The notes: generated from the letters alone by a model not told the origin. 64,000 nt of DNA from UBA2767 sp965228625 (GCA_965228625.1 OZ245829.1:3286001-3350000), one strand, 5' to 3'. Numbered from the stretch's first letter, positions 1-7,820 are shown. Numbers and translations: made by a program.

Positions 1-2
1 CG

Positions 3-419
3 GGAGAGACTATCCCGCGTCTCGAGCCGGGCGATGGCGACGCGGCCCCCGGCTACCGCCATATGCGCCGCGTCCACGGACGTGGCGAACGCGCCTACGC
101 CGTCGTCGAAATGTATCTCGACGCCAAGGTCTACGCCCGTGCGCCCAGGCGTTTCGACAAGGAAATGATCATTCCCGTCATCGACCGCATGCGCGACGTC
201 GAGATCTCCGATATCCGCCAGACCCTGACCATCGGGACCGCGGACAAGCAGGTGGCGGAAGAGCTCGGCGTTTCCATCGGTTCGCCCATCGGCATTCTCC
301 GCCGGGTGGTGCAGGACCGGACCGGCAAGGTGATCTACATCGGCATCGTCAACTATCGCGGCGATGCGGTGAAACTCGATATCTCGCTGTCGGGCGATGC
401 GGCCGGAGGTGAACGGTGA
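3..419 (+). CDS. GntR-family (HutC/UTRA) transcriptional regulator, 3' part
   Basis: The reading frame is open from the left edge of the window and no stop precedes the first ATG at 63, so this is the C-terminal part of a longer protein. About 139 residues are visible. They match a UTRA ligand-binding domain as found in HutC-subfamily GntR regulators: a start around GYRHMRRVHGRGERAY, then a strand pattern ending in GIVNYRGDAVKLDI. The DNA-binding winged helix would lie outside the window. The stop overlaps the GTG start of the next gene by 4 bases (GTGA), so it is translationally coupled to the oxidoreductase operon and is a good candidate for its ligand-responsive regulator. UTRA domains bind small molecules such as organic acids or sugars; the ligand here is not deducible. 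Confidence 0.75.
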   Translation, partial: GETIPRLEPGDGDAAPGYRHMRRVHGRGERAYAVVEMYLDAKVYARAPRRFDKEMIIPVIDRMRDVEISDIRQTLTIGTADKQVAEELGVSIGSPIGILRRVVQDRTGKVIYIGIVNYRGDAVKLDISLSGDAAGGER

Positions 420-1144
420 GTGCAGGTCCGGACAACGCGTTGCAGGTGAAGGTCTGGCGCGGCGGCGCCGACGGCGCATACGCGTCGTACGAGGTGCCGC
501 AGCAGGAGAACCAGACGGTTCTCGACGTGGTGACGTATATCCAGCGCCATCTCGACGCCGCGCTCGCATACCGGTTCGCCTGCCGCGTCGGCGTGTGCGG
601 CTCGTGCGCCATGACCGTGAACGGGCGTCCGCGCTGGACCTGCCGGACCCACGTGTCGCGCGTGGCGCAGAACGGCACGCTGGAAATCGCACCGCTTCAG
701 AATCTGCCCGTCATCCGCGATCTCGTGACCGACATGACGCCGTTCTTCGAGAAGTGGCAGGACGCGCGCGGCCGTTTCGTGCCCGGCGACGGACCGAAGG
801 ACACGCTGGCGCAAGTGCCGCCGGAGCAGACGGAACGCGCGGCCGCCAGCGCGGCCATCGAGTGCATCAATTGCGGTGTGTGCTATTCCGCGTGCGATGT
901 CGTTGCCTGGCGGGAGGACTATCTCGGACCGGCGGCGCTGAACCGGGCCTGGGCCGCCTATAACGATGTGCGCGACGGTGACCGCGCCGGAGTCCTCAAG
1001 GCCGTTTCGGCTGCGTCCGGCTGCAACAACTGTCACACGCATCAGTCCTGCGCCGAGCACTGTCCCGTCGCCCTCAATCCGACCTTCTCGATCGCCGGTT
1101 TGAAACGGGCGACCCTGAAGGCCAGCCTCAAGGGGGAGCTGTGA
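416..1144 (+). CDS. Succinate dehydrogenase/fumarate reductase-like iron-sulfur subunit
   Basis: 242 residues, the usual length for SdhB/FrdB. The N-terminal [2Fe-2S] ferredoxin domain has Cys at about 56, 61, 64 and 76 (CRVGVCGSC...C). The C-terminal domain has C150-x2-C153-x2-C156-x3-C160 and C203-x2-C206...C212-x3-C216-P, which would hold the [4Fe-4S] and the third cluster. It passes electrons from the flavoprotein (2303-4069) to the membrane anchors. The GTG start overlaps the regulator stop. Order is FeS, anchor, anchor, flavoprotein, unlike the usual sdhCDAB of alphaproteobacterial housekeeping operons, which suggests a specialised complex. A 480-bp repeat block separates it from the anchor genes. 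Confidence 0.88.
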   Translation: MSAGPDNALQVKVWRGGADGAYASYEVPQQENQTVLDVVTYIQRHLDAALAYRFACRVGVCGSCAMTVNGRPRWTCRTHVSRVAQNGTLEIAPLQNLPVIRDLVTDMTPFFEKWQDARGRFVPGDGPKDTLAQVPPEQTERAAASAAIECINCGVCYSACDVVAWREDYLGPAALNRAWAAYNDVRDGDRAGVLKAVSAASGCNNCHTHQSCAEHCPVALNPTFSIAGLKRATLKASLKGEL

Positions 1145-1626
1145 TGATCCAGTTCCTCGAAACCCCTGCGAAGGCGGGGGGCCAGAACGTGGTTGGCGGA
1201 TTCCCGCCTGCGCGGGAATTTCGCGGCGTGGTTTGCGAGTCCGCCGACCTCCGAGGGAAGGCAGGGTTGATCAAGTTTCTCGAAACTCCTGCGAAGGCAG
1301 GGGTCCAGAACGTGCATCATGGATTCCCGCCTGCGCGGGAATTTCGGGGAGTAGATTGCAAGTCCGCCGACCTCCAAGGGGAGGCAGGGATGATCAGGTT
1401 CCTCGAAACTCCTGCGAAGGCAGGGGTCCGGAAAGCGCTTCATGGATTCCCGCCTGCGCGGGAATTTCGCGGAGTGTTCAAGTCCGCCGACCTTCGAGGG
1501 AAGGCAGGGATGATCAGGTTTCTCGAAACCCCTGCGAAGGCAGGGGTCCAGAAAATGCTTGGTGGATTCCCGCCTGCGCGGGAATTTCCAGAGTTTTTTG
1601 AGTTTCCGGGGGCGAACAGCCGATGA
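1141..1626 (+). repeat. Four tandem 120/123-bp repeats with hairpins, open as a 161-codon frame
   Basis: Four copies of one unit. The CTCGAAAC landmark starts at 1156, 1279, 1402 and 1522, so periods are 123, 123 and 120 bp, all multiples of three. Each unit holds a short palindrome (CCTGCGAAGGCAGG type) and a strong one, ATTCCCGCCTGCGCGGGAAT, at 1200-1219, 1323-1342, 1446-1465 and 1566-1585. The strong palindrome resembles the dispersed ATTCCC-N8-GGGAAT elements of many proteobacteria. One frame stays open throughout, from a GTG at 1141 overlapping the Fe-S gene's stop to a TGA at 1624-1626 overlapping the next gene's ATG at 1623. The product would be a four-repeat basic peptide of unknown meaning. 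More likely it is an expanded intergenic repeat that keeps ribosomes coupled along the operon. Confidence 0.8.
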
Positions 1627-1952
1627 CGCCACGCCTCTACCTCCTGCAACGTGGTACGGCCTTCCTGATGGTGCCGCTCGTGATCACACATCTGGTGGTG
1701 ATCATGATCGCGATACAGGGCGGGCTCACGGCTGAGGAAATCCTCGCGCGCACGCGCGGCAGCGTGGCATGGGCCCTGTTCTACGGCGTGTTTGTGCTGG
1801 CGGCGTCGCTGCATGCGGGCATCGGCATGCAGACCATCTCGCGGGAGTGGTTCGGGTTCGCTCAGCGCGGCGCGGCCATTTTTGGCCATGTGTTCATTCT
1901 GTTGCTGCTGGTGCTGGGCCTGCGCGCCGTGGCCGGAGTGTACGGGCTATGA
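1623..1952 (+). CDS. Succinate dehydrogenase/fumarate reductase-like membrane anchor subunit (first)
   Basis: 109 residues with three predicted membrane helices (about 13-31, 47-70 and 86-106). Histidines lie in the first helix (VITHLVV) and the second (SLHAGIGMQ), suitable as haem b ligands. Small three-helix proteins paired like this form the membrane domain of SdhCD-type complexes and handle quinone and haem. The ATG overlaps the stop of the repeat frame (ATGA), and the gene overlaps the second anchor by 4 bases. The family is assigned from size, topology, His placement and neighbours rather than a strong signature. Confidence 0.72.
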   Translation: MTPRLYLLQRGTAFLMVPLVITHLVVIMIAIQGGLTAEEILARTRGSVAWALFYGVFVLAASLHAGIGMQTISREWFGFAQRGAAIFGHVFILLLLVLGLRAVAGVYGL

Positions 1953-2302
1953 GCGCGGTCGGCGTCACCCGTGCGAGCCGGGCGCATCCCGGTTTCCTGG
2001 CCGCGATCATCCATCGCATTTCGGGGCTGGCTCTGGCCGTCTTCCTGCCGCTGCATTTCCTCTCGCTGGGGCTCGCCTTCGAACAGGAAGCGTTTGAAGG
2101 GTTCATCGCCTGGTCCAACAATCCGATGGTCAAGGTGAGCGAGGCGCTCCTGGTCGCCGCATTGGCGGTTCATTTTGCCGGAGGGCTACGGCTACTCGCG
2201 ATCGAATTCTTCGGCCTCACCCGCGCGCAGGCCGTCTGGATCGCATGCGCCTTCGCCTTCGGGATTGGCGCCGGTATTCTGTTTTTGTTGAGGGCGTTCT
2301 AG
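1949..2302 (+). CDS. Succinate dehydrogenase cytochrome b556-like subunit (second anchor)
   Basis: 117 residues from the ATG at 1949, which overlaps the previous stop (ATGA); the frame is open further upstream but that part overlaps the first anchor. It shows the SdhC signature HRISGLALAVFLPLHFLSLGLA in helix 1 and AVHFAGGLRLL in helix 2, where the His is the expected haem b ligand, then a third helix near the C-terminus. With the first anchor it would make the quinone-reducing membrane domain. The stop TAG directly abuts the ATG of the flavoprotein gene, so all four subunits are co-translated. Confidence 0.82.
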   Translation: MSAVGVTRASRAHPGFLAAIIHRISGLALAVFLPLHFLSLGLAFEQEAFEGFIAWSNNPMVKVSEALLVAALAVHFAGGLRLLAIEFFGLTRAQAVWIACAFAFGIGAGILFLLRAF

Positions 2303-4069
2303 ATGATCGAGACGCACAGGACGGACATGCTCATCATCGGCTCGGGTGGCGCCGGCCTTTTCGCCGCGCTCCATGCGGCACGGGCGAACCCGGACCTCGA
2401 CATCACGCTCGCGGTCAAGGGTCTCGTCGGCAAGTCCGGCTGCACGCGCATGGTCCAGGGCGGATACAATGTCGCGCTGGCCACTGGCGACTCCATCGAA
2501 CGCCATTTCATGGACACCATCGTCGGAGGCAAGTGGCTGCCGCATCAGGACCTCGCCTGGGCGCTGGTCAACGGCGCGGTAAAGTGCATCCACGAGCTCG
2601 AGAACGAGTACGGGTGCTACTTCGACCGCAATCCGGACGGGACCCTGCATCAGAAGGCCTTCGCCGGGCAGAGCTTCGACCGCACGGTGCACAAGGGCGA
2701 CCTCACCGGCATTGAGATCATCAACCGGCTGTCCGAGCAGGTCTGGGCGCTCAATGTGCAGCGTCTGGAGGAGCATCGGGCGGTCGCGCTCATTCCGACC
2801 GAGGACGGCTCCGCCATCTCCGGCGTGCTGCTGATCGACATCCGCGAGGGGCATTTCCGGTTCGTGCAGGCCAAGACCGTGTTGCTGGGGGCGGGCGGCG
2901 GGCCGACCATGTATCGCTATCACACGCCGTCCGGCGACAAGGCGTGCGACGGCATGGCCATGGGCCTGCGCGCCGGGCTGGCCTTGCGCGACATGGAGAT
3001 GGTGCAGTTCCACCCGACGGGTATCCTCGCCGGAAACGATACGCGCATGACGGGCACCATCCTCGAGGAAGGCCTGCGCGGTGCCGGCGGATATCTGCTC
3101 AACGGCGCGCGCGAGCGCTTCATGTTCGACTATCACGACCATGGGGAACGGGCGACGCGCGATATCGTCTCCCGCGCGATGTATGAGGAGGTGCGCGCCG
3201 GGCGCGGCACTCCGAACGGCGGCATCTACATCCGCATGGCGCATCTGGGGCCGGAAAAGGTCGCCAAGCAGTTCAAGGGCATGGTCAAGCGGTGCGAGGA
3301 TTGCGGCTTCGATCTCGCCGGCGGAGACGTCGAGGTCCTGCCCACGGCGCACTACATGATGGGCGGCATCGAGTTCGAGACCGACTGCTCCACCGCGCTG
3401 GAAGGGCTCTACGTTGCCGGTGAGGATTCGGGCGGTGTTCACGGCGCCAACCGGCTCGGCGGCAACGGCGTCGCCAATTCGACCGTGTTCGGCGGCGTTG
3501 CCGGCAAATCCATGGCGGAAGCGATCAAAAACGGCGCCAATTGGCGCGAGCCGGACGCGGCCGTTCTTGAAGAGCATATGGGGCGATGCCTCAAGCCTTT
3601 TGCCGGAAAACCGGGCGATCTCAACTCCATTCGCGAAACCCTGGTCGACCTGATGTGGGACAAGGCGGGGATCGTCCGTGACAAGGACCTGCTCGAGACG
3701 TGCATCTCGGAGCTTGACGATCTGTCGGCCGAGCATGCCGCGAGCGGCCTTGCGGACCCGACACGCGCGTTCAACCCGACCTGGCACGACTGGTTGAACC
3801 TGGAGAGCCAGATTCTGATCTCGCAGGCCATTGCGCGCGCGGCGCTGGCGCGCAAGGATTCGCGCGGCGCGCATTACCGTTCCGATTTTCCGGAAGCCGG
3901 CAAGCTCGAGACCACGCGCTATACGACGATCGAGCTGCCGAAGAGCGGAAAACTCAAGACCGGCTCGAAACCGGTCAAGTTCACCATCGTGAAACCGGGC
4001 CAGTCGCTCATCGACGATGAAGCCGGCGCACCGCCCGAAGTCGCGCCGCCTCCCAGGGCGGCGGAGTAG
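2303..4069 (+). CDS. Succinate dehydrogenase/fumarate reductase-like flavoprotein subunit
   Basis: 588 residues. An N-terminal FAD-binding Rossmann motif (IIGSGGAGLFAA, about 11-22) is followed by the QGGYN loop near 52. HPTG lies at 237-240, an RATRDIVSRAM helix carries the probable catalytic Arg near 286, and HGANRLGGNGVANSTVFG closes the FAD site. This is the FrdA/SdhA fold that oxidises or reduces a dicarboxylate. The residue aligned with the FAD-linking His (S-H-T before QGG in SdhA) is Cys47 in SGCT, so FAD is probably not covalently bound. Non-covalent FAD usually lowers flavin potential and disfavours succinate oxidation. It sits with two membrane anchors and a fumarase-like lyase, so a dedicated substrate other than bulk succinate is possible. 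Confidence 0.85.
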   Translation: MIETHRTDMLIIGSGGAGLFAALHAARANPDLDITLAVKGLVGKSGCTRMVQGGYNVALATGDSIERHFMDTIVGGKWLPHQDLAWALVNGAVKCIHELENEYGCYFDRNPDGTLHQKAFAGQSFDRTVHKGDLTGIEIINRLSEQVWALNVQRLEEHRAVALIPTEDGSAISGVLLIDIREGHFRFVQAKTVLLGAGGGPTMYRYHTPSGDKACDGMAMGLRAGLALRDMEMVQFHPTGILAGNDTRMTGTILEEGLRGAGGYLLNGARERFMFDYHDHGERATRDIVSRAMYEEVRAGRGTPNGGIYIRMAHLGPEKVAKQFKGMVKRCEDCGFDLAGGDVEVLPTAHYMMGGIEFETDCSTALEGLYVAGEDSGGVHGANRLGGNGVANSTVFGGVAGKSMAEAIKNGANWREPDAAVLEEHMGRCLKPFAGKPGDLNSIRETLVDLMWDKAGIVRDKDLLETCISELDDLSAEHAASGLADPTRAFNPTWHDWLNLESQILISQAIARAALARKDSRGAHYRSDFPEAGKLETTRYTTIELPKSGKLKTGSKPVKFTIVKPGQSLIDDEAGAPPEVAPPPRAAE

Positions 4070-4079
4070 GAGAAAACCG

Positions 4080-5045
4080 ATGATCAAGGCCGATACGATC
4101 GAGCAGGCCGCGAACCAGATCATGTCCAACGCCGCGATCGATATCCCGGAGGACTACGAGTCCGGCATCCGCAAGATGATCGATCTGGAAAAGGGCGATC
4201 TCTCGGCGTTTGTGCTCGAGGCCATGCTGGAAAACTGGCAGGCGGCGCGCGACGACCGCCGTCCCATGTGCGCCGACTCAGGCCTCCCGAGATACTACGT
4301 CAAGACCGGCAACGACGCGCAGATCGAAGGCGGTTTCGTCGAGCTGGAGCACCGCATCCGCCGGGCGACCGCGCAGGCGACGCACGACATCCCGCTGCGT
4401 CCCAACCGGGTCCACCCGATCTCCCGGCAGGACAACAACAACAATGTGGGCATGAACGCGCCGGAGATCGAGTATTCCTTCGAGCCGGACGCGGACTGGC
4501 TCGATATCACGACCGTCCACAAGGGCGGTCTGTTCGGCACCGACTACCGCATGCTGTTTCCCGGAGACGGGATCGACGGCATCAAGCGGTTCTTCCTCGA
4601 CGTGCTTCTGGCGTTCGGCAAGCGTGGCCTCGCATGCCAGCCGGCCATCGTCGGCGTCGGGCTCGGCGGGTCGAAGGACACGAGCATGGTGCTGGGGAAA
4701 CAGGCGGCCTGCCTGAGGCCCGTGGGGTCGCGCCATCCCGATCCGGAAATCGCCAAGCTGGAGGATGAACTCAAGGAACTCGGCAACAAGACCGGTCTCG
4801 GCGCCATGGGATTTCAGGGCACCTCGACCGTGGTCGATTGCCAGATCGAGGTCGGCTACACACACACCGGCGGCATGCCGATGTCGGTGCACTGCTTCTG
4901 CCTGTCGTCGCGGCGCGCGACGGCCCGGATTCACAGCAACGGAGAGGTCGAGTACCGCACCGATCCCAAATGGTTCACGCCCTACATGCGGCGCAACACG
5001 GTCGGTTGGGACGGCAGTGCCGCGCTCGCCGGCGCCGCGGAATAG
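4080..5045 (+). CDS. Class I fumarase / L(+)-tartrate dehydratase-like alpha subunit (divergent)
   Basis: 321 residues from the ATG at 4080, preceded by AGGAG. It matches the alpha (Fe-S) half of split class I fumarases and TtdA. Three Cys suitable for the catalytic [4Fe-4S] cluster are C64 (MCADSGLPRYY), C186 (LACQPAIVGVGLGG) and C254 (VVDCQIEVG). The normally strict PKGGGSEN motif reads HKGGLFGTD here (about 148-155), and the usual NTGxNTP region reads NNVGMNAPEI. These changes place it in a divergent subfamily and suggest a substrate other than fumarate or tartrate. The beta subunit follows after 9 bases. The enzyme would reversibly hydrate or eliminate water from a four-carbon acid made by the upstream dehydrogenase. 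Confidence 0.8.
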   Translation: MIKADTIEQAANQIMSNAAIDIPEDYESGIRKMIDLEKGDLSAFVLEAMLENWQAARDDRRPMCADSGLPRYYVKTGNDAQIEGGFVELEHRIRRATAQATHDIPLRPNRVHPISRQDNNNNVGMNAPEIEYSFEPDADWLDITTVHKGGLFGTDYRMLFPGDGIDGIKRFFLDVLLAFGKRGLACQPAIVGVGLGGSKDTSMVLGKQAACLRPVGSRHPDPEIAKLEDELKELGNKTGLGAMGFQGTSTVVDCQIEVGYTHTGGMPMSVHCFCLSSRRATARIHSNGEVEYRTDPKWFTPYMRRNTVGWDGSAALAGAAE

Positions 5046-5054
5046 GAGGCAACG

Positions 5055-5735
5055 ATGGGCGAACGCGCAGACAAGCTGAAACAGGTGCGGTTGAAGACCC
5101 CCGTCTCGGACGAGGATCTGAAATCCCTGGAAATCGGATCGGTTGTATTCCTGGACGGGTTGATCTACACGGCGCGCGAAGGCGTCTATGAGAAGATCCT
5201 GAACAAGGGTGAAACCCCACCGGTCGATTTCACCGGTCTGACCAATATCAACTTCCATTGCGCCCCCGCCGCCTCGCAGAACGACGACGGGACCTACAAT
5301 GTCGGCGCGGTGACCGCGACGGCGAGTTTCCGTTTCGCCAAGTATCTGAAACGTTGGTTCGAGGAAACCGGAACGAAGGTTGTCCTCGGCAAGGGCGGTA
5401 TGAGCCAGCAGCATTATAACGAGCTGTTCGTGCCGGCCGGCGCCGTCTATCTCACGACCGTCGGCTACGGGACCGGCGCGCTGCTCGGGCGCGGCATCAA
5501 GAGTGTCGAGGCGGTCAACTGGCTCGACGAACTCGGCATTGCCCAGGCCATGTGGATCCTGCGCGTGGAGAATTTCGGCCCGTTGCTGGTCGAGAGTGAT
5601 ATTCACGGCAATTCGCTGTTCGAGCGGAACAACGCGGAAGTGAATGCGCGCGTCGAAGGCCTCTATGAGGGGCTGCGCCCGCCGGCGCTCAGTCGATACG
5701 GCGAGACGCGCGACAAGACCGACGAACTTATCTAG
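5055..5735 (+). CDS. Class I fumarase / L(+)-tartrate dehydratase-like beta subunit (divergent)
   Basis: 226 residues with a good GGAGG ribosome site just upstream of 5055. It matches the C-terminal (beta, swivelling) domain of class I fumarases: an IGSVVFLDGLIYTARE opening, a LGKGGM motif near 111-116, and a final hydrophobic core ending VESDIHGNSLF. The expected AGPTT(S/A)xRM substrate motif reads VGAVTATASFRF, another departure matching the altered alpha subunit. It would bind the substrate carboxylate and close over the Fe-S cluster of the alpha chain. It is followed within 35 bases by suyA, so the hydro-lyase and the sulfo-lyase are made from one transcript. Confidence 0.8.
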   Translation: MGERADKLKQVRLKTPVSDEDLKSLEIGSVVFLDGLIYTAREGVYEKILNKGETPPVDFTGLTNINFHCAPAASQNDDGTYNVGAVTATASFRFAKYLKRWFEETGTKVVLGKGGMSQQHYNELFVPAGAVYLTTVGYGTGALLGRGIKSVEAVNWLDELGIAQAMWILRVENFGPLLVESDIHGNSLFERNNAEVNARVEGLYEGLRPPALSRYGETRDKTDELI

Positions 5736-5767
5736 TGCAACAACCCAAACAGAGTTAGGGGAGAGAA

Positions 5768-6055
5768 ATGGCAGAACCACAATTCCTTGTTCACAGCCCG
5801 AAAGACAATGTCGGCGTTGTCGTCGTCGAGGATCTGAAGGCGGGCACGGACATGCTCGGCGTCGTCACCGAGAACGACACGACCGTCAACGTCAAGGCCG
5901 AGCATGACATTCCGATCGGCCACAAGGTCGCGCTGACGGACCTGAAAGAGGGCGACACGATCATCAAATACGGCGAGGATATCGGCAAGATGGTCGGTGA
6001 CGCCGGCAAGGGCGAACACGTCCATACCCACAACCTCAAGACAAAGCGCTGGTGA
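5768..6055 (+). CDS. suyA: (R)-sulfolactate sulfo-lyase subunit alpha
   Basis: 95 residues, one SAF-type domain as in the N-terminal part of altronate/galactarate dehydratases. The segments VGVVVVEDLKAG, IPIGHKVAL and DLKEGDTIIKYGEDIG match the small subunit SuyA of (2R)-3-sulfolactate sulfo-lyase, which with SuyB releases sulfite from (R)-sulfolactate to give pyruvate. An RBS (GGGGAGAG) lies just before the ATG. The large subunit is downstream but an exported cupin gene intervenes. The two sulfolactate dehydrogenases at 9.0-11.0 kb strongly support this over an altronate dehydratase. Substrate assignment rests on remembered family similarity, not an alignment. Confidence 0.85.
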   Translation: MAEPQFLVHSPKDNVGVVVVEDLKAGTDMLGVVTENDTTVNVKAEHDIPIGHKVALTDLKEGDTIIKYGEDIGKMVGDAGKGEHVHTHNLKTKRW

Positions 6056-6076
6056 ACGCGCGAACGGATCAGTGAA

Positions 6077-6556
6077 ATGCGTGCGATTGTTTTGGCAGTT
6101 TTGATCTCTGCGGTGACCGCCGGAGCGGCTGGCGCCGGCCAGGAGATCATCGGTGCGAAGGACGGCAAGGACGTTGTCACCGTCCGCAACACCGAAGAGA
6201 CCGGCTCAAAGCAGGCGCTGCCGATCTTTCCCGGCATTTCGGGCAAGACGGCAGGCGCGAAGCATCTGTCGCTGCTGAAGGTGGTGATCCCGCCGGGCGC
6301 CACGGCAAAGGCTCATGTCCACAAGGGCTATGAGTCGGCGGTCTACCTGATGCAGGGCACGGTCGAGACGCGATACGGCGAAGGGCTGAAGAAGAGCATC
6401 GTCAACAAGGCCGGGGATTTCATCTTCATCCCGCCGGACGTGCCGCATCAGCCGATAAACCTCAGCAAGACCGAGCCGGCGATCGCCATCGTCGTGCGCA
6501 ACGATCCGAACGAACAGGAACATGTGGTGCTCTACCCCACGGATGAGGGCAAGTGA
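6077..6556 (+). CDS. Exported cupin-domain protein inside the suyAB operon
   Basis: 159 residues with an N-terminal signal peptide (MRAIVLAVLISAVTAGAAGAG), so probably periplasmic. A single cupin barrel follows. Candidate metal ligands are His-x-His and a Glu in AHVHKGYESAVY (about 76-87) and a later His in PPDVPHQP. It is placed between suyA and suyB and ends 33 bases before suyB. Function is unknown. A periplasmic cupin could bind, epimerise or sense the substrate before uptake, or act on sulfite, but nothing in the sequence decides this. The odd point is that a secreted protein separates the two subunits of a cytoplasmic enzyme. Confidence 0.75.
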   Translation: MRAIVLAVLISAVTAGAAGAGQEIIGAKDGKDVVTVRNTEETGSKQALPIFPGISGKTAGAKHLSLLKVVIPPGATAKAHVHKGYESAVYLMQGTVETRYGEGLKKSIVNKAGDFIFIPPDVPHQPINLSKTEPAIAIVVRNDPNEQEHVVLYPTDEGK

Positions 6557-6588
6557 GCGCCGGACAAGGCAGGAAAGGAAGTCAGGAA

Positions 6589-7776
6589 ATGGCCAAGGGC
6601 AACGGCAAGAGCAACAACACATTCATGGGCTATCGGCGCGAAAACGGGCGCGTCGGTGTCCGCAACCACGTCATCATTCTCCCCGTCGACGATATCTCCA
6701 ACGCGGCATGCGAGGCGGTCGCCAACAACGTCAAGGGCACGATGGCGCTCCCGCATTCCTACGGGCGGTTGCAGTTCGGCGAGGATCTGGAGCTGCATTT
6801 CCGCACCATGATCGGCACCGGCTCCAACCCGAACGTGGCCGCCGTGGTCGTCATCGGCATCGAGCCCGGCTGGACCAAGCGCATCGTCGACGGCATCGCC
6901 AAAACCGGCAAGCCGGTCACCGGGTTCGCCATCGAGCAGCATGGCGATTTCGAGACGATCGCGACAGCCGGACGCCAGGCCAAGGAGTATGTCCACTGGG
7001 CGACCGAGCTGCAGAAGGAAGAATGCGACATGTCGGAACTGTGGGTCTCGACGAAATGCGGCGAGTCCGACACGACCACCGGTCTGGGGTCCTGTCCGAC
7101 GGTCGGGAACATGTACGACAAGATGATACCGAAAGGCATCTACGGATGCTTCGGCGAAACTTCGGAAATCACCGGCGCGGAACATATCTGCGAAAAGCGC
7201 GCCGCGACCCCGGAAGCTGCGGCGAAGTTCATGAAGACCTTCCAGGCCTATCAGGACGAGGTCATCGAGCCGAACAAGGTCGACGATCTCTCCGACTCCC
7301 AGCCGACCAAGGGCAATATCGAGGGCGGCCTCACGACCATCGAGGAGAAGGCGCTCGGCAACCTCGAAAAGATCGGGCGCGAATGCGAATACATCGACGT
7401 GCTGGAGCCCGCGGAGGCGCCTGAGCAGGGGCCGGGCCTCTACTACATGGACACCTCGTCCGCGGCCGCCGAATGCGTCACTCTGATGGCCGCCGCCGGC
7501 TACGTCGTGCACACCTTCCCGACGGGACAGGGCAACATCGTCGGCAACCCAATCGTGCCGGTCATCAAGATCACGGCCAATCCGCGTACGGTGCGGACCA
7601 TGTCCGAGCATGTCGACGTGGACGTGACGGGCATCCTGCGGCGTGACATGACGCTGGATACGGCCGGCGACGCGCTCATCGAAATGATCCGGCGCACCGC
7701 GAACGGACGCAACACGGCGGCCGAGGCGCTTGGCCACCGCGAGTTCGTCATGACCAAGCTCTATCGCAGCGCGTAA
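6589..7776 (+). CDS. suyB: (R)-sulfolactate sulfo-lyase subunit beta
   Basis: 395 residues from the ATG at 6589 (AGGA just upstream); in-frame codons further 5' run into the cupin stop and look spurious. It belongs to the UxaA/GarD C-terminal family. Conserved segments are GYRRENGRVGVRNHV near the start, STKCGESDTTTG in the middle (Cys as probable metal ligand), QPTKGNIEGGLTTIEEKALG and FPTGQGNIVGNPIVPVIK. These match SuyB, which with SuyA splits (2R)-3-sulfolactate into pyruvate and sulfite in the cytoplasm. A 10-bp perfect hairpin follows the stop, so the first transcript section may end here. Downstream slcC and comC supply the epimer interconversion that SuyAB needs. Confidence 0.85.
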   Translation: MAKGNGKSNNTFMGYRRENGRVGVRNHVIILPVDDISNAACEAVANNVKGTMALPHSYGRLQFGEDLELHFRTMIGTGSNPNVAAVVVIGIEPGWTKRIVDGIAKTGKPVTGFAIEQHGDFETIATAGRQAKEYVHWATELQKEECDMSELWVSTKCGESDTTTGLGSCPTVGNMYDKMIPKGIYGCFGETSEITGAEHICEKRAATPEAAAKFMKTFQAYQDEVIEPNKVDDLSDSQPTKGNIEGGLTTIEEKALGNLEKIGRECEYIDVLEPAEAPEQGPGLYYMDTSSAAAECVTLMAAAGYVVHTFPTGQGNIVGNPIVPVIKITANPRTVRTMSEHVDVDVTGILRRDMTLDTAGDALIEMIRRTANGRNTAAEALGHREFVMTKLYRSA

Positions 7777-7795
7777 GCGGCACGAGACTGACCAC

Positions 7796-7820
7796 ATCCC
7801 CGGCCGCAACGGCCGGGGAT
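7796..7820 (+). terminator. Hairpin after suyB
   Basis: ATCCCCGGCC, a 5-base loop GCAAC, then GGCCGGGGAT form a perfect 10-bp stem starting 20 bases after the suyB stop. The following CGTTTCGC has only a short T run, so it may be a partial terminator or an mRNA-stabilising stem rather than a full intrinsic terminator. The next gene starts 21 bases later in the same direction. Confidence 0.6.

Noticed and set aside
353..1060. Long minus-strand frames opposite the Fe-S gene and many similar ones elsewhere, such as 2192-4129 and 4278-5780
   Set aside because: They mirror well-supported genes on the other strand in GC-rich DNA and have no homology-like content.
1145..1622. CRISPR array between the Fe-S and anchor genes
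   Set aside because: Units of 120-123 bp are near-identical along their length with no short repeat/unique spacer pattern and no cas genes nearby.
5768..7776. Altronate or galactarate dehydratase instead of SuyAB
   Set aside because: Those are usually one longer chain; the split small/large layout, the specific segments and the adjacent slcC/comC genes favour sulfolactate sulfo-lyase.
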